A stretch of DNA of 55,608 nt from Verrucomicrobiota bacterium (GTDB lineage: Bacteria; Verrucomicrobiota; Verrucomicrobiia; Limisphaerales; UBA9464): positions 1 to 55,608 of the forward strand of contig JAFLEF010000051.1 of assembly GCA_017309115.1 (NCBI GenBank). Reading direction: 5' to 3'. Below are positions 32,002-43,638 of the stretch, one piece after another (the first letter of the stretch is position 1; the number at the start of each line of letters is the position of its first letter). The notes below the pieces were generated by a model, which was not told the origin of the DNA, made no database searches, and saw nothing but the letters and a program-made list of their open reading frames with translations. The position numbers and the translations under genes were made by a program.

Positions 32002-34737
32002 ATGAAATCAATACCACTTGTTCGCGGGATTCATCCGCCGGTGCGGATGCCCTTCACTCAGTTACGCGGGACCTGTTCTGCCTTGTTAGCCACTGCAGCC
32101 GTGTTCGGTGCGGTGGGAAGTGTCCAGGCCCAGTCCGACAATTTCGATTCTGGAGCCCTTGGGCCGGCTTGGTCCAAGGCGGAGTTTTTTCCGCAGAACT
32201 ATACGTTTGTGGACTCGGGGGCCGGCAAGGCGTTGCGGATCCGCGCGAACCCGGTTCCGGAAGCGGCGCCAGCAGCGGCGGCCATTACTCAGACCAATAT
32301 CTACACCGACTTTTACGTCGCCCTGGATGTGGTGGATTGGGCGATCAAGGATCAGGCCCTAGTGTTGCTCGCCCAGTGGACCCCGGGAGGCGCTGCTGGC
32401 TTGGCCGAAGGCACGGGAATGATCCTGAACTATGATGTGGCTCAAGACGGAGAAGGCGACGGCGACCGCAAAGGCGGGCAACTCCAGATTAATTCGATTG
32501 CGCCCGGATTTGCCGCTTCCACCAAGGCGGCGGCCGATATCACGCTCGAACCTGGGCGTTCGTATCGGATGGTGTTCCAGGGCGTGGGAACAATCTATAC
32601 CGGCAGGGTCTACGATCTTCATGACCTGACGAAGCCCCTGGTGACCATTCAGGTGGATGATTCGACCTACAGTACGGGTCAGTCCGGTTTCCTCTCGTTT
32701 AGCCGCAATGGCACGGTCGGTGTCACGGACGTCACCATCGACAACTACGTCGCGGGCGTGACTGATCCCCATACAGCACTTGCTCCTGCCTTGCCGCATC
32801 CGGTTGCGGGAACGCCGTTCGTGGTGACCCGGACTCCCGCCAAGCGCTTCACCAATTTTCACCCAGTGGCTTCGGGAATCAGCTTCCAAGCGCAGACCCT
32901 GACCTCTGGTCAGATCAACGCGGCGGCGACCAAACTGTTCCTGAATGGCACCGATGTCTCCGCGTCGCTGGCGCCGCTTCCGGCCAATGGTTCCACGGTG
33001 AGCTTTACCACTGCGGCGGGAACCCTGAAGTCCAACATGGTCTATTCGGCCCGGATTGAAGTTCAGGACACCACCGGCGCCCTGCGGTCCACGAACACCT
33101 TCTGGTTCGACACTTTCACGGACGCCTACCTCGCTGCGGCCCCAGTTCGAACCATCGAAGCCGAAGATTACAACTACGGTGGCGGCCAGGCTCAGCTGGG
33201 TGCCATCCCGGTGTCGGGTCTGGACTTGAACGGGAACTTGGTCGGCGGAAATGGCTCGGGCTACTACGGCGCCGTGGGTACCGCGGAAGTGGACTACTTC
33301 AAACCTGGTGGCTTCTACAATCTCGACTACGCCGAGTATCGCCCGGAGGACCGCGTGCAAATTACCCAGGGGGCGTATCAGACCCTCAGTCGGGATGAAG
33401 CAGCCGACATTTTGGACATGAACACCATGGCCAATGAGACCTATCGCATCCACGACACCCAACGTTCCCAGTACACGACGGCCAAGGTTTATGAGTATCA
33501 AGTCCGGTTGACCACCCCGGGTGACTGGATGAATTACACGCGCACCTTCGCCGCCGGGAAATACCAGGTTTACGTACGAGTCGGCAGCTTTGACTCCACC
33601 GTCGTGCATTTGGATCGGGTGACGAGTGATCCCACAGCCCTGAATCAGACCACCACCCGGCTGGGGAATTTCAACATTCCCAATCAGTTCATGCGGCTCA
33701 ATTATCAATACGTTCCGCTGGTCACGGACGCCGGTGCTCCGGCCGTGGTGGACCTTTCCGGAACGCAAACCTTGCGCCTGACCTTGGGCGGGAATCCGAC
33801 CAAGGACGCCCGCTTGGTGTCGCTGGACTATCTGTTGCTCGTGCCCGCGGCGGCTGAGGACACGACCACCATCTTCGACGACTTCAATGATGGAACCGAC
33901 ACGGCCAACCCGGCATGGGAACATTATGATCCCATTGGCGGTCTCACGGCGCCTCCTGCTCAGTTTACCTTTCCGGACGGGCACTATCGCATCATTGCCC
34001 CGGCCCAGCAGGCTCCAAACTGCGACGCCGGACCGGCTCGGGCGGGCAGCTTTATTCGCGGGGCCACCTATGATGATTTCCACGTCTCCGTGGATGTCAT
34101 TGATTTCGACGACACGGTGCGACAGGCGTTCGGTATCGGGGCGCGCATTGTGAACCCAGGTCTGGGAACGACCGGTGGCTATTTCTTCAGCTGGGAACCG
34201 GGTGGCGGCGTGCTGCCGGGTGAAAACAACGGCGACCTCGATATCTCCATCCTGGTCGACGAAGCCGCCGTCGGACAGATCGAGACGGCCCCCAGCGGAT
34301 TGCACCTCTCCAAGGGTAAGAACTACCGGTTCGTCTTCATGGGCACGGGCAACAACTTTGAAGCCCGGGTGTACGAACTGCCGGATACGTTCAATCCCCT
34401 GATCGTCCTACCGGGCACGGATCCCGACAACACCTACACCAGCGGTCAGGTGGGTCTGATTGTCGCCAGCAACGGCGATTGCGAAGTGGGTGCGGATGCC
34501 ACGTGGGACAACTTCCTGGTCAAGATTCCGGATCCCACGCCGAGCCTCGCCATTAGCACCTCCGGCAATAGCGTGACGCTGACCTGGGCTGGCGAGACCA
34601 ATGTGCTCCAGAGCTCGCCGAGCCTCTCGAACGCCCAGTGGACTGCGATTACTACCGGCATCACCGTGGTCAACGGACAGAGCTCCTACACCACGACAAT
34701 GGGAACGGGCGCATACTACCGCGTGGTCACGCCGTAG
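32002..34737 (+). CDS. Large secreted protein with duplicated LamG-like domains and a CBM-like centre
   Basis: A 911-residue secreted protein (signal peptide ending near VQAQ). The N-terminal domain (about 45-250) and a C-terminal domain (about 625-840) are clearly related: both start with a DDF/DNF-G-tract, contain a YDDFHVSVDVIDFDD- or YTDFYVALDVVDW-type strand, share GRSYRMVFQGVGTIYTGRVYDL / GKNYRFVFMGTGNNFEARVYEL, and end in DNF/DNY. They look like concanavalin/laminin-G beta sandwiches. In between, RTIEAEDYNYGGGQ and the TPGDWMNYTRTF run suggest a CBM6-like sugar-binding module. The tail NVLQSSPSLSNAQWTAIT...GAYYRV is a common verrucomicrobial secretion/anchoring tail. A carbohydrate-binding or surface role is inferred. 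Confidence 0.75.
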   Translation: MKSIPLVRGIHPPVRMPFTQLRGTCSALLATAAVFGAVGSVQAQSDNFDSGALGPAWSKAEFFPQNYTFVDSGAGKALRIRANPVPEAAPAAAAITQTNIYTDFYVALDVVDWAIKDQALVLLAQWTPGGAAGLAEGTGMILNYDVAQDGEGDGDRKGGQLQINSIAPGFAASTKAAADITLEPGRSYRMVFQGVGTIYTGRVYDLHDLTKPLVTIQVDDSTYSTGQSGFLSFSRNGTVGVTDVTIDNYVAGVTDPHTALAPALPHPVAGTPFVVTRTPAKRFTNFHPVASGISFQAQTLTSGQINAAATKLFLNGTDVSASLAPLPANGSTVSFTTAAGTLKSNMVYSARIEVQDTTGALRSTNTFWFDTFTDAYLAAAPVRTIEAEDYNYGGGQAQLGAIPVSGLDLNGNLVGGNGSGYYGAVGTAEVDYFKPGGFYNLDYAEYRPEDRVQITQGAYQTLSRDEAADILDMNTMANETYRIHDTQRSQYTTAKVYEYQVRLTTPGDWMNYTRTFAAGKYQVYVRVGSFDSTVVHLDRVTSDPTALNQTTTRLGNFNIPNQFMRLNYQYVPLVTDAGAPAVVDLSGTQTLRLTLGGNPTKDARLVSLDYLLLVPAAAEDTTTIFDDFNDGTDTANPAWEHYDPIGGLTAPPAQFTFPDGHYRIIAPAQQAPNCDAGPARAGSFIRGATYDDFHVSVDVIDFDDTVRQAFGIGARIVNPGLGTTGGYFFSWEPGGGVLPGENNGDLDISILVDEAAVGQIETAPSGLHLSKGKNYRFVFMGTGNNFEARVYELPDTFNPLIVLPGTDPDNTYTSGQVGLIVASNGDCEVGADATWDNFLVKIPDPTPSLAISTSGNSVTLTWAGETNVLQSSPSLSNAQWTAITTGITVVNGQSSYTTTMGTGAYYRVVTP

Positions 34738-34763
34738 TCGGGACAAACGTCACCGTCCTCCAC

Positions 34764-34796
34764 ACAGCCGGATCCGAAAGGGTCCGGCTGTTTTGT
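34764..34796 (+). terminator. Intrinsic terminator
   Basis: ACAGCCGGATCC (from 34764) pairs with GGGTCCGGCTGT (to 34791) around a GAAA loop, with one G-U pair. It is followed by TTTGTTG (34792-34798). It ends the 911-residue secreted protein gene. It has no T-run on the reverse strand, so it is not a terminator for the convergent PanB-like gene. Confidence 0.85.
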
Positions 34797-34813
34797 TGTC
34801 TGGGTCAGGACCC

Positions 34814-35629
34814 TTAGGACTTATTCGTGTGCGAACGAATGACGTCCTCCAGAAGTGGCGCTTCCATTTCGACCAAGTGGCGGCGTTCCGGGAACTGTCC
34901 GTTCTGGACGTCGGCAATGTATTCCCGGAAGGCGGCGATGCGCTCTTGCTGCAACCGCTGATACTCCGCCGCGAAGTTTCGGTAGGCCTTGGCGTGGCGC
35001 GGCGGGCGTTCCTCGTAGTCGCCGAGAATGTCGTCGGAGAACAGGAATTGCGTGTCGCAACCGCTGCCGGAGCCCAGCGACATCAGGAGCATCGTGGTCT
35101 GGGAACAGAGAAATCGGGCAAGGTTGTGCGGCACCACTTCGAGTTCGGCGGCGTAGGCCCCGGCACGTTCGAGTTCCTTCATCTGCTGGTACAGCTTCCG
35201 GGCTTCCTCCGCGGTTCGGCCGAGAGCGCGATAGCCGGTCCAGGTCACATGACGCGGCACCAGTCCGAGATGGCCGACCACCGGAATGCCTTCCCGGGCC
35301 ATGGCTTCGATGATGAAGGGACTGGCCGAGCAATAGACCGAACTGGCGCCGAGTTCGAGCGCGCGAAAGGCGACGCGAATGCCTTCCTCGGGTGAGGCGA
35401 GTCCGTGCGGTGTGGCGGCGGAGAGAAAGCTGTTCGGTGCGGCGGCGACCAGCAGGGGCAGGCGGGCCTGGGCCTCCGGGCTGTCGAAGCTGCAACTCAT
35501 CAGATCGACCCCGGCCTCGGCGGCGGCCGCGGCTTCTTCGGGTGACTTGACGTGGATATGGGTCAGGCAGCGTTTGCCCTTGAGCTGCCGGAGATCGTAG
35601 ACGGTGTATTTCTTTCGGGGACGAAGCAT
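34814..35629 (-). CDS. PanB-superfamily protein lacking the metal-binding residues
   Basis: A 271-residue protein related to ketopantoate hydroxymethyltransferase (PanB, phosphoenolpyruvate-mutase/isocitrate-lyase fold). The clearest match is VVGHLGLVPRHVTWTGYRALGRT, followed by AELEVVPHNLARF and a C-terminal FREYIADVQNGQFPERRH. However, the PanB metal ligands are missing: the GDSLG aspartate region reads DLMSCSFDS, the LLLADLPF aspartate position reads FLSAATPHG, the VKIEGG glutamate region reads VYCSASP, and VPVELA reads VPHNLA. Another reaction, or a non-enzymatic role, is likely. An ATG at 35629 is the start. It is an operon neighbour of the sigma-factor fusion. Confidence 0.7.
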   Translation of the reverse strand: MLRPRKKYTVYDLRQLKGKRCLTHIHVKSPEEAAAAAEAGVDLMSCSFDSPEAQARLPLLVAAAPNSFLSAATPHGLASPEEGIRVAFRALELGASSVYCSASPFIIEAMAREGIPVVGHLGLVPRHVTWTGYRALGRTAEEARKLYQQMKELERAGAYAAELEVVPHNLARFLCSQTTMLLMSLGSGSGCDTQFLFSDDILGDYEERPPRHAKAYRNFAAEYQRLQQERIAAFREYIADVQNGQFPERRHLVEMEAPLLEDVIRSHTNKS

Positions 35630-35709
35630 CGCCCGGCAGATGTAGGCGAACCGCCGTCCGGTGTGAATCGGATCTTTGGGACGGAGGGAGGTCAGCGGCT
35701 GCGAAGCCT

Positions 35710-38700
35710 CTACGGCGTCACTTCCAGAGTGCCGGCGTCGAGCGGAGTTTCGGAGGGTTCCGGTGGCACGACGACCAGAGCCGGGCTAAGAGCGAGTCGA
35801 GCAAACGGGGGAAGCGAGTTGGTGCCATACAGATGAACTGAAAGCCGATACTCACCAGCCGGGACCTCCAGAAACCGAGCTGAGCCGTCGGATTCAATCT
35901 TTGCGCCAATTATACGGTGATGGCTTCGGAATCGACCCGTGGGTGCATCCACAAAGGGGGCTTCGGTCAGCCGGGCAAACGAGCGAAGGCGCTGGGCTTC
36001 CGGCATTGAGTCAGGCCAGACCACTCGCGCCAGCACCGTGCGGCGTGGAGACGTGACCTGGAGGCGGTTGGTCTCGCTGGATGTGGACACAACCCTCTGG
36101 AAGAAGCTGGTCCGTTGCGAATTTCCCTGGCGGTAACCCAGGAACAAGGCGTGTTGGCCCGGCGGCACTTGAGTGAAGGAGAAGTTGCCTTGGGAGTCCA
36201 CCGACGCCTCGGAATCCATTTGCCCGTGGTTGGGGACAAGTCCGAGCGATTGACCATCACTCAGGGCGATGAAGGACACGGGAGTTTCACTAACGGCGCT
36301 CAAGTGACCTTCGATCCGGCCCCAACGCTCCAGGGTAAGCGTGGACTGCGCCCGAAGATCTCGAGCGGAAAGGAGGGCGAATCCCTGCGGCGCTGCGATC
36401 GCGACTCGTTCGATTCCGGGGTGGAATGGAAGGGTGACCCGCCCGGCGACGTCCGTCTTCAACAGCTCGTCATCCGAGTTTCTAACGTGGAACTGACCAT
36501 TGGCGAAGGCTACTTGGCTGCGGGCGGTGAGCGGAGCCACGGTAGCGCCGGGAACTGGGTTCCCGTCGGTGTCCACGACCCAACGCTCCAGCGGTTCGAG
36601 CCGATGAAGTTGAAAATGAATCTCAGCGCCGGGGGCGTTACTGGGGATCCGGGCGCTAAACGAAGGGGCATAACCGGGAGCCAGGCAGCGGAGGACGTGT
36701 TCGTAGGATTCCCCTGCTTGGCGGAATTCCTCCAGTACCAACTGATAGTGTCCGTTGCGAAACTGTTTGGGTTGTTGCGGAGGCCACAGGATGTGCCAAG
36801 TGCCCATCGGAGACAGATCCCGGTAGAGACCGGCTTCGACTGAAAAGCTGGAAATGTTGTTGCCTGTCGCGGCGTCCGTGACGGTGCCGTGAAACGTTCG
36901 TGCCGGGTTGAGCTCGAGAGTCTGTTCCGCTTTCGAAGTGTCGATGGTCATGGAAAATCGCTCATAACCGGTAGCGTATCCGTTCACGGACAAGGCGGAG
37001 GTGGGTGCGTTGGTCCAGACGACCCATCCGTTGGTATCGGATTTCCGAATTCCGCCCGGGACATAGTCCGGCGGTTCGCCGGTCTGCAAGTAAACGAACG
37101 CACCTGTGACTGGCGTTTGCTCGGGGCCGACTACTCGGAGCTTCACGGTTCGTCCGGGCATCAGAACGATCCGATGGTCCATCAAATTGGTCGCATTGAG
37201 GGCGAACGGGGTGAGGGGGTAGCCGTTTCCCAGAACAAAGAGTCCCGAATGACCCGGCTGAATTCCATTGAGGAGGAACCGGCCGTCTTCGTCGGTGCGT
37301 GTTTCCGGACAGTTTGAACAAGTCGATGGCTCGCTCGTGGTGGACACCATGGCATCCGCCACGGGCTGACCTTCGGGATCGACGACGATTCCTCCGGCCG
37401 TCATCGACGGAGTTAGACGCACTTCCCAGCGGGCTTCCCGGAGCTGCGCATTCTCTTCGGGATTTCTAAGGGGAAGCTTGTTTCCGTAATTGCCGAACTC
37501 CGCATGGGACGCCTGGAAATGAAGCCCGTTGAGAGCCGACTCGGCGACCCGCCGGGTTTGCCAGTGGCCCGAGGCATCGGTCTCCACCTTCACGCGGGGC
37601 AAGAAGCTGCGAGGCCCTTGGCGATCCGTTCCCCGCTCGTTGTATTGGATGATTTGGATTTGAGCTCCGGCGATCGGCGACTCCTCCGTGTCGAGAACGC
37701 GTCCTCCGAGAAGAATGCCTGGTTGCAGCTCCAACACGTATTCGGCGGGAGGCAGTTCGCCTTCGCTCAGCTTCCAAGACAGTCGGACGTCGGCGTAGCC
37801 TTCTCGTTCGGTCTGAATCTCCAGCACCGACAGGTTGGTGGCGTAGGGAATCCAGACGAATCCGCGGGTGTCGTTGGTGAGGACCTCGTTCTGGCCGCTC
37901 CGGGATCCCATCCGCACCACCCGCAACAGGGTGTTGGTCACCGGGCTTTGTTGGGGATTCCGGATGGTCAGCCGAAGTCCGGTGGTATCCGCGTCGGGAG
38001 CGCTTGCGACGGTCGCGGTCCCCTGGTTGGAAGGTGCCAGGCCTTCAGATTCATTCTGGCCGACAAGGTTGATCGCCGCCCGGGGCGAGTCCTCTGAACG
38101 GGTTGCCTTGGGGTTCCGGTCGCTCAGGTTCCACCACGTCAGACCCGAGACGAGCGCCAAGCCCACCGCCACCCGGGTGGGATGGAGAAGCCAGGCGAGC
38201 AGACCGCCGCCGACGGTGGCCACGGCCGCGGGGGCGGTGGCGCGGAGAGCGATTCGTTCGACCCAGCCCGCAGGAGGGGAAGCGACGGCGTGTTGTCCGA
38301 GAACGAGTCCCAGGGCGGCCGCAGTTGAGGGAATGCCCCGTTGTTGCAGGTTTTCGCGGAGTTTCTCCAACGCCCGTTCCACGCGCATTCGGGCGGCATT
38401 CTCCTGAATGCCCAACCGATGGCCGATTTCGGCATGGCGCGCCTTTTCGAAGAATCGCCACAACACCAGTTCGCGGTCTGGCGAGGGAAGGGATTCCAAG
38501 GCGCGGTCCAATTCGGGGCGGAATTCCTCCCATGCTGGCTCCGTTTCTGGGGCGAGCGGTCCACTAGCACTGGCCAGCTCCCGTTGACGCTGCCGAACTC
38601 GAGCTCGCCGGTGGTTGAGGACGACGTGTCGGGCCGTCTGAAAACACCAGCCGGCCAAGCTGGGATGCTGAGCCAACTCCTTCGCTTGGCGGGCCAAGCG

Positions 38701-38883
38701 CAGGAACACTTCCTGGGCAACGTCTTCGGCTTCGGACGAGTCTTCATCCAAATGACGGTGCGCGACCCCCAAAACCAAAGGTAGGTGGCGTCGGACCAGG
38801 TGTTCGAACGCGGTGGGGTCGCTGCCCTGGAGATGGCGTCGCAGGAGTTCCGAATCTGAATCGGGCATGACTGAGGTCTTCAT
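35710..38883 (-). CDS. ECF sigma factor fused to a membrane segment and large carboxypeptidase-regulatory-like region
   Basis: A 1057-residue fusion. Residues about 10-100 are sigma region 2 (AEDVAQEVFLRLARQAKEL, then AGWCFQTARHVVLNHRR). Residues about 125-178 are sigma region 4, with the helix-turn-helix HAEIGHRLGIQENAARMRVERALEKL. A linker typical of verrucomicrobial ECF proteins leads to one or two hydrophobic helices (about 217-252). The remaining 800 residues contain several carboxypeptidase-regulatory-like beta domains (for example ILLGGRVLDTEESPIAGAQIQI, AGGIVVDPEGQPVADAMVS, ERWVVDTDGNPVPGATVA). This makes a membrane-bound sigma factor with its sensor in one chain. Start at 38883; an ATG at 38868 is the alternative. 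It is divergent from a secreted propeller-like protein. Confidence 0.85.
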   Translation of the reverse strand: MKTSVMPDSDSELLRRHLQGSDPTAFEHLVRRHLPLVLGVAHRHLDEDSSEAEDVAQEVFLRLARQAKELAQHPSLAGWCFQTARHVVLNHRRARVRQRQRELASASGPLAPETEPAWEEFRPELDRALESLPSPDRELVLWRFFEKARHAEIGHRLGIQENAARMRVERALEKLRENLQQRGIPSTAAALGLVLGQHAVASPPAGWVERIALRATAPAAVATVGGGLLAWLLHPTRVAVGLALVSGLTWWNLSDRNPKATRSEDSPRAAINLVGQNESEGLAPSNQGTATVASAPDADTTGLRLTIRNPQQSPVTNTLLRVVRMGSRSGQNEVLTNDTRGFVWIPYATNLSVLEIQTEREGYADVRLSWKLSEGELPPAEYVLELQPGILLGGRVLDTEESPIAGAQIQIIQYNERGTDRQGPRSFLPRVKVETDASGHWQTRRVAESALNGLHFQASHAEFGNYGNKLPLRNPEENAQLREARWEVRLTPSMTAGGIVVDPEGQPVADAMVSTTSEPSTCSNCPETRTDEDGRFLLNGIQPGHSGLFVLGNGYPLTPFALNATNLMDHRIVLMPGRTVKLRVVGPEQTPVTGAFVYLQTGEPPDYVPGGIRKSDTNGWVVWTNAPTSALSVNGYATGYERFSMTIDTSKAEQTLELNPARTFHGTVTDAATGNNISSFSVEAGLYRDLSPMGTWHILWPPQQPKQFRNGHYQLVLEEFRQAGESYEHVLRCLAPGYAPSFSARIPSNAPGAEIHFQLHRLEPLERWVVDTDGNPVPGATVAPLTARSQVAFANGQFHVRNSDDELLKTDVAGRVTLPFHPGIERVAIAAPQGFALLSARDLRAQSTLTLERWGRIEGHLSAVSETPVSFIALSDGQSLGLVPNHGQMDSEASVDSQGNFSFTQVPPGQHALFLGYRQGNSQRTSFFQRVVSTSSETNRLQVTSPRRTVLARVVWPDSMPEAQRLRSFARLTEAPFVDAPTGRFRSHHRIIGAKIESDGSARFLEVPAGEYRLSVHLYGTNSLPPFARLALSPALVVVPPEPSETPLDAGTLEVTP

Positions 38884-38986
38884 ACCGTTTACATCGCCAC
38901 TGAACCAGAAAACGCACACGGAGGTTGGGGAAGTTTACCCATGGCATTGCGAATGCTTTACGAAGTTCCACTTCCAACTGAATTCT

Positions 38987-40324
38987 ATGAAATCTCGAAT
39001 CCTTCGCTTTAGTCAGATCCTCCTGGTCGCCATCGGATTGAGCGCGACCTCCGCCGGGCAAACGGCAATGGCTACGCTCGAGCCCGTAGGGCCCGCCACG
39101 AGCTTAACCAACAGTTTTGCCACGGCGGTGTCGGACGACGGACAGGTAGTTTATGGTAATGCCCGGTCGCCTTCGTTCACTCGAGCCTTTCGCTGGCAGC
39201 CCTCCACCGGCCTAACCTGGATGAGGACGCTTGAGGGAAACCGGGATGAGTCGGTGGTCTATGCGACCACCGCAGACGGCAGCCAAGCGGTTGGCTATCT
39301 GCGAAACTCGAATTTCGAACGGCGGCCCGTCTGGTGGTCGCCTCAGGGCCCACGACTTTTGCCATTAATTGATGGGGCGGACGGAAACGGGACCGCTTAC
39401 GACATTTCGGCGGACGGACGGGTGATCCTAGGAAAGGGGGTGCGCGCCAAAGACGGCGACGGCTACGCCGGGTACGCCCTGCTCTGGATTGATGGTCAGG
39501 CTCCTGTCAAATTGTACCCGCTCCCTTTGGTGGAAGATGGGGTGGCTCCGCAGTTGTCGGCCGATGGATCAACGGCAGTCTTTGGAAGTGGGGGTTGGAT
39601 CATGCGGTGGAGTTCCGCGGTCGGAGTAGTGCCACTGCGGCTCAGTCCGGCCTATCCCGACAGCACGCCAGCAATCCGTAGCCTCGCGCTCAGCTCAAAT
39701 GGAGAGATTCTCACCGGTACTGCCTGGGAGGCGATGGGTGCGGCGCCGGGACGAATCTTCCGCTGGACCGGACTCACCGATGGTTTCCCCCTGCCCGTAC
39801 GAGTGGCGGACGCACGTTCCTTCTCGGGACTGATCATGAATGGACCGGGAACCCTAATGGCAGGTTCCAGCGCGCCTGGTGTCACCGGCCAAGGTTGGCT
39901 GATCCCAGCGTACGGACTGCTGCCTTTCGACGGAGTTTTGCAAGCTCAGGGAGCAGACCTCGGTCCCTGGAAATCCGTCACCAATTTGGCCGCTATGTCC
40001 CCGAACGGGCGATGGATTGTTGGGTCTGGCATTCGTCGCGGCAGTGGGGAGGTGCCGGATCGCCACCAAGCCTTCCGCGCACAAATTACCCTCAACACCG
40101 ACGCGAAGCCCGTGCTCCGTTTCGAAGTCCTGCCGACGGGTACCATCCGGCTGCGTTGGCCTGTTACCGAAGTGCAGGTGACCGTGGAATCAGTCCCTCT
40201 TTTGAATCCTGCTGTTCCTTGGGTTCCGGAAACCGGGGTTCCTGCCGTGGATGGCACTGACATAGTCTTGGATTTGCCGGGGCTGCCTGAGGGTCGGCTT
40301 TATCGATTACAGTCGGTTCCGTAG
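38987..40324 (+). CDS. Secreted HAF-repeat/propeller-like protein
   Basis: A 445-residue protein with a signal peptide (ILLVAIGLSATSAGQT). The body repeats a motif in which a strand such as VSDDGQVVYG, ISADGRVILG, LSADGSTAVFG, SSNGEILTG or MSPNGRWIVG is followed by a bulky FRW/WRW-type strand (AFRWQPSTGLTWM, IFRWTGLTDG). This is the HAF-repeat pattern of extracellular propeller-like proteins. A C-terminal beta-sandwich-like segment with an LPTGTIRLRWP block ends the protein. It is transcribed away from the sigma-factor fusion with 103 bp between starts, so it is a candidate member of that sigma factor's regulon. Its function is unknown. Confidence 0.75.
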   Translation: MKSRILRFSQILLVAIGLSATSAGQTAMATLEPVGPATSLTNSFATAVSDDGQVVYGNARSPSFTRAFRWQPSTGLTWMRTLEGNRDESVVYATTADGSQAVGYLRNSNFERRPVWWSPQGPRLLPLIDGADGNGTAYDISADGRVILGKGVRAKDGDGYAGYALLWIDGQAPVKLYPLPLVEDGVAPQLSADGSTAVFGSGGWIMRWSSAVGVVPLRLSPAYPDSTPAIRSLALSSNGEILTGTAWEAMGAAPGRIFRWTGLTDGFPLPVRVADARSFSGLIMNGPGTLMAGSSAPGVTGQGWLIPAYGLLPFDGVLQAQGADLGPWKSVTNLAAMSPNGRWIVGSGIRRGSGEVPDRHQAFRAQITLNTDAKPVLRFEVLPTGTIRLRWPVTEVQVTVESVPLLNPAVPWVPETGVPAVDGTDIVLDLPGLPEGRLYRLQSVP

Positions 40325-42796
<2,472 letters not shown>

Positions 42797-42897
42797 GTTG
42801 AACCGGTTGAGAGCGGACAAAACAAGCTGTCAGCCCCTTGCGCAGAGATCGGATAAGGGCTCAGAGACCCATCCGATCTTGCCTTCAGGAGGGCTTC

Positions 42898-42937
42898 AAA
42901 GCACCGACTGTCGTCTTTGACGGTCGGTGCTTTTTTA
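42898..42937 (+). terminator. Intrinsic terminator of katG
   Basis: GCACCGAC (42901-42908) pairs with GTCGGTGC (42923-42930). The stem is extended by inner pairs around a TCTT-type loop and followed by TTTTTT. It is about 105 bp after the katG stop. The rest of the 335-bp gap up to 43131 shows nothing else recognisable. Confidence 0.88.
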
Positions 42938-43131
42938 TTGGCGGGCGCCAGGAGCAGTGTGCGTGAACAAATGTATTTCGCGCCGTGAAGGGTTTTCGTC
43001 CTCGTTGGTACTAGGAAAAAGCCATCGGTTCGCGGACGGAGGCTCTGGTGCCTCACGGGGTTCACGGGCGAGTCGGATGGATTCCTTTTCGTCATCCTGA
43101 CGATTACAAGGTAGACTCCGGCCTTCGAACC

Positions 43132-43401
43132 ATGAGCGAACCGATCAAACCATTCCGGGACGAGGTCACTGGCCTCCATTTCCAGTTCTTCCAACCTCCG
43201 CCCCCGTCAGCCGTCGAGGCGGCAGCCAAGTTCGCCCAGTGGCAGGCTTCGGAGAAGGAGACGTTGTTCGAGATGTGGAAGGCGCGCAAAATGAACCGAA
43301 GATGGCAAGGTGACAAAAACGCCAAGAAGGAAGTCATCTTCCAGGAGGCCCACGCCAAGTCCCAGGACGCCGCTCGGCCCATTACGATCTTCGAAGTTTA
43401 G
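43132..43401 (+). CDS. Small hypothetical protein
   Basis: An 89-residue protein with no recognised family. It starts MSEPIKPFRDEVTGLHFQFFQ, is basic and helical in the middle (FEMWKARKMNRRWQGDKNAKKEVIF), and has no signal peptide. Codon and composition look native. The start at 43132 follows a stop-free extension to 43048 that appears non-coding. It is real with moderate confidence only; no ribosome-binding site is obvious. Confidence 0.5.
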   Translation: MSEPIKPFRDEVTGLHFQFFQPPPPSAVEAAAKFAQWQASEKETLFEMWKARKMNRRWQGDKNAKKEVIFQEAHAKSQDAARPITIFEV

Positions 43402-43638
43402 TTCGGCCTTTGGCCCACCATCCGGCCCGCATGCGTCCAACGAGCGATGCGACCGATGGGCCGTTCTCCCGCGGTTACCGTTCTGAAATAGGCGGGAATT
43501 TTCAGATCGCTTCTCCGGGTTGATCGGACGGCTCTAGGGTTTTTGCACGCCGGTCTGGTGTTCTTCCTGGGCTACCCCATTTTCGGGGTGGCAACGTCCG
43601 GTCGACTCCCGACAATCGCTGAGTAGTCAGCCCGATTG

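Noticed and set aside
32359-34305. Reverse open frame (about 650 codons) opposite the large secreted protein
   Set aside because: The forward protein has a signal peptide and domain duplication; the reverse product is low-similarity, His/Arg/Gly-rich sequence.
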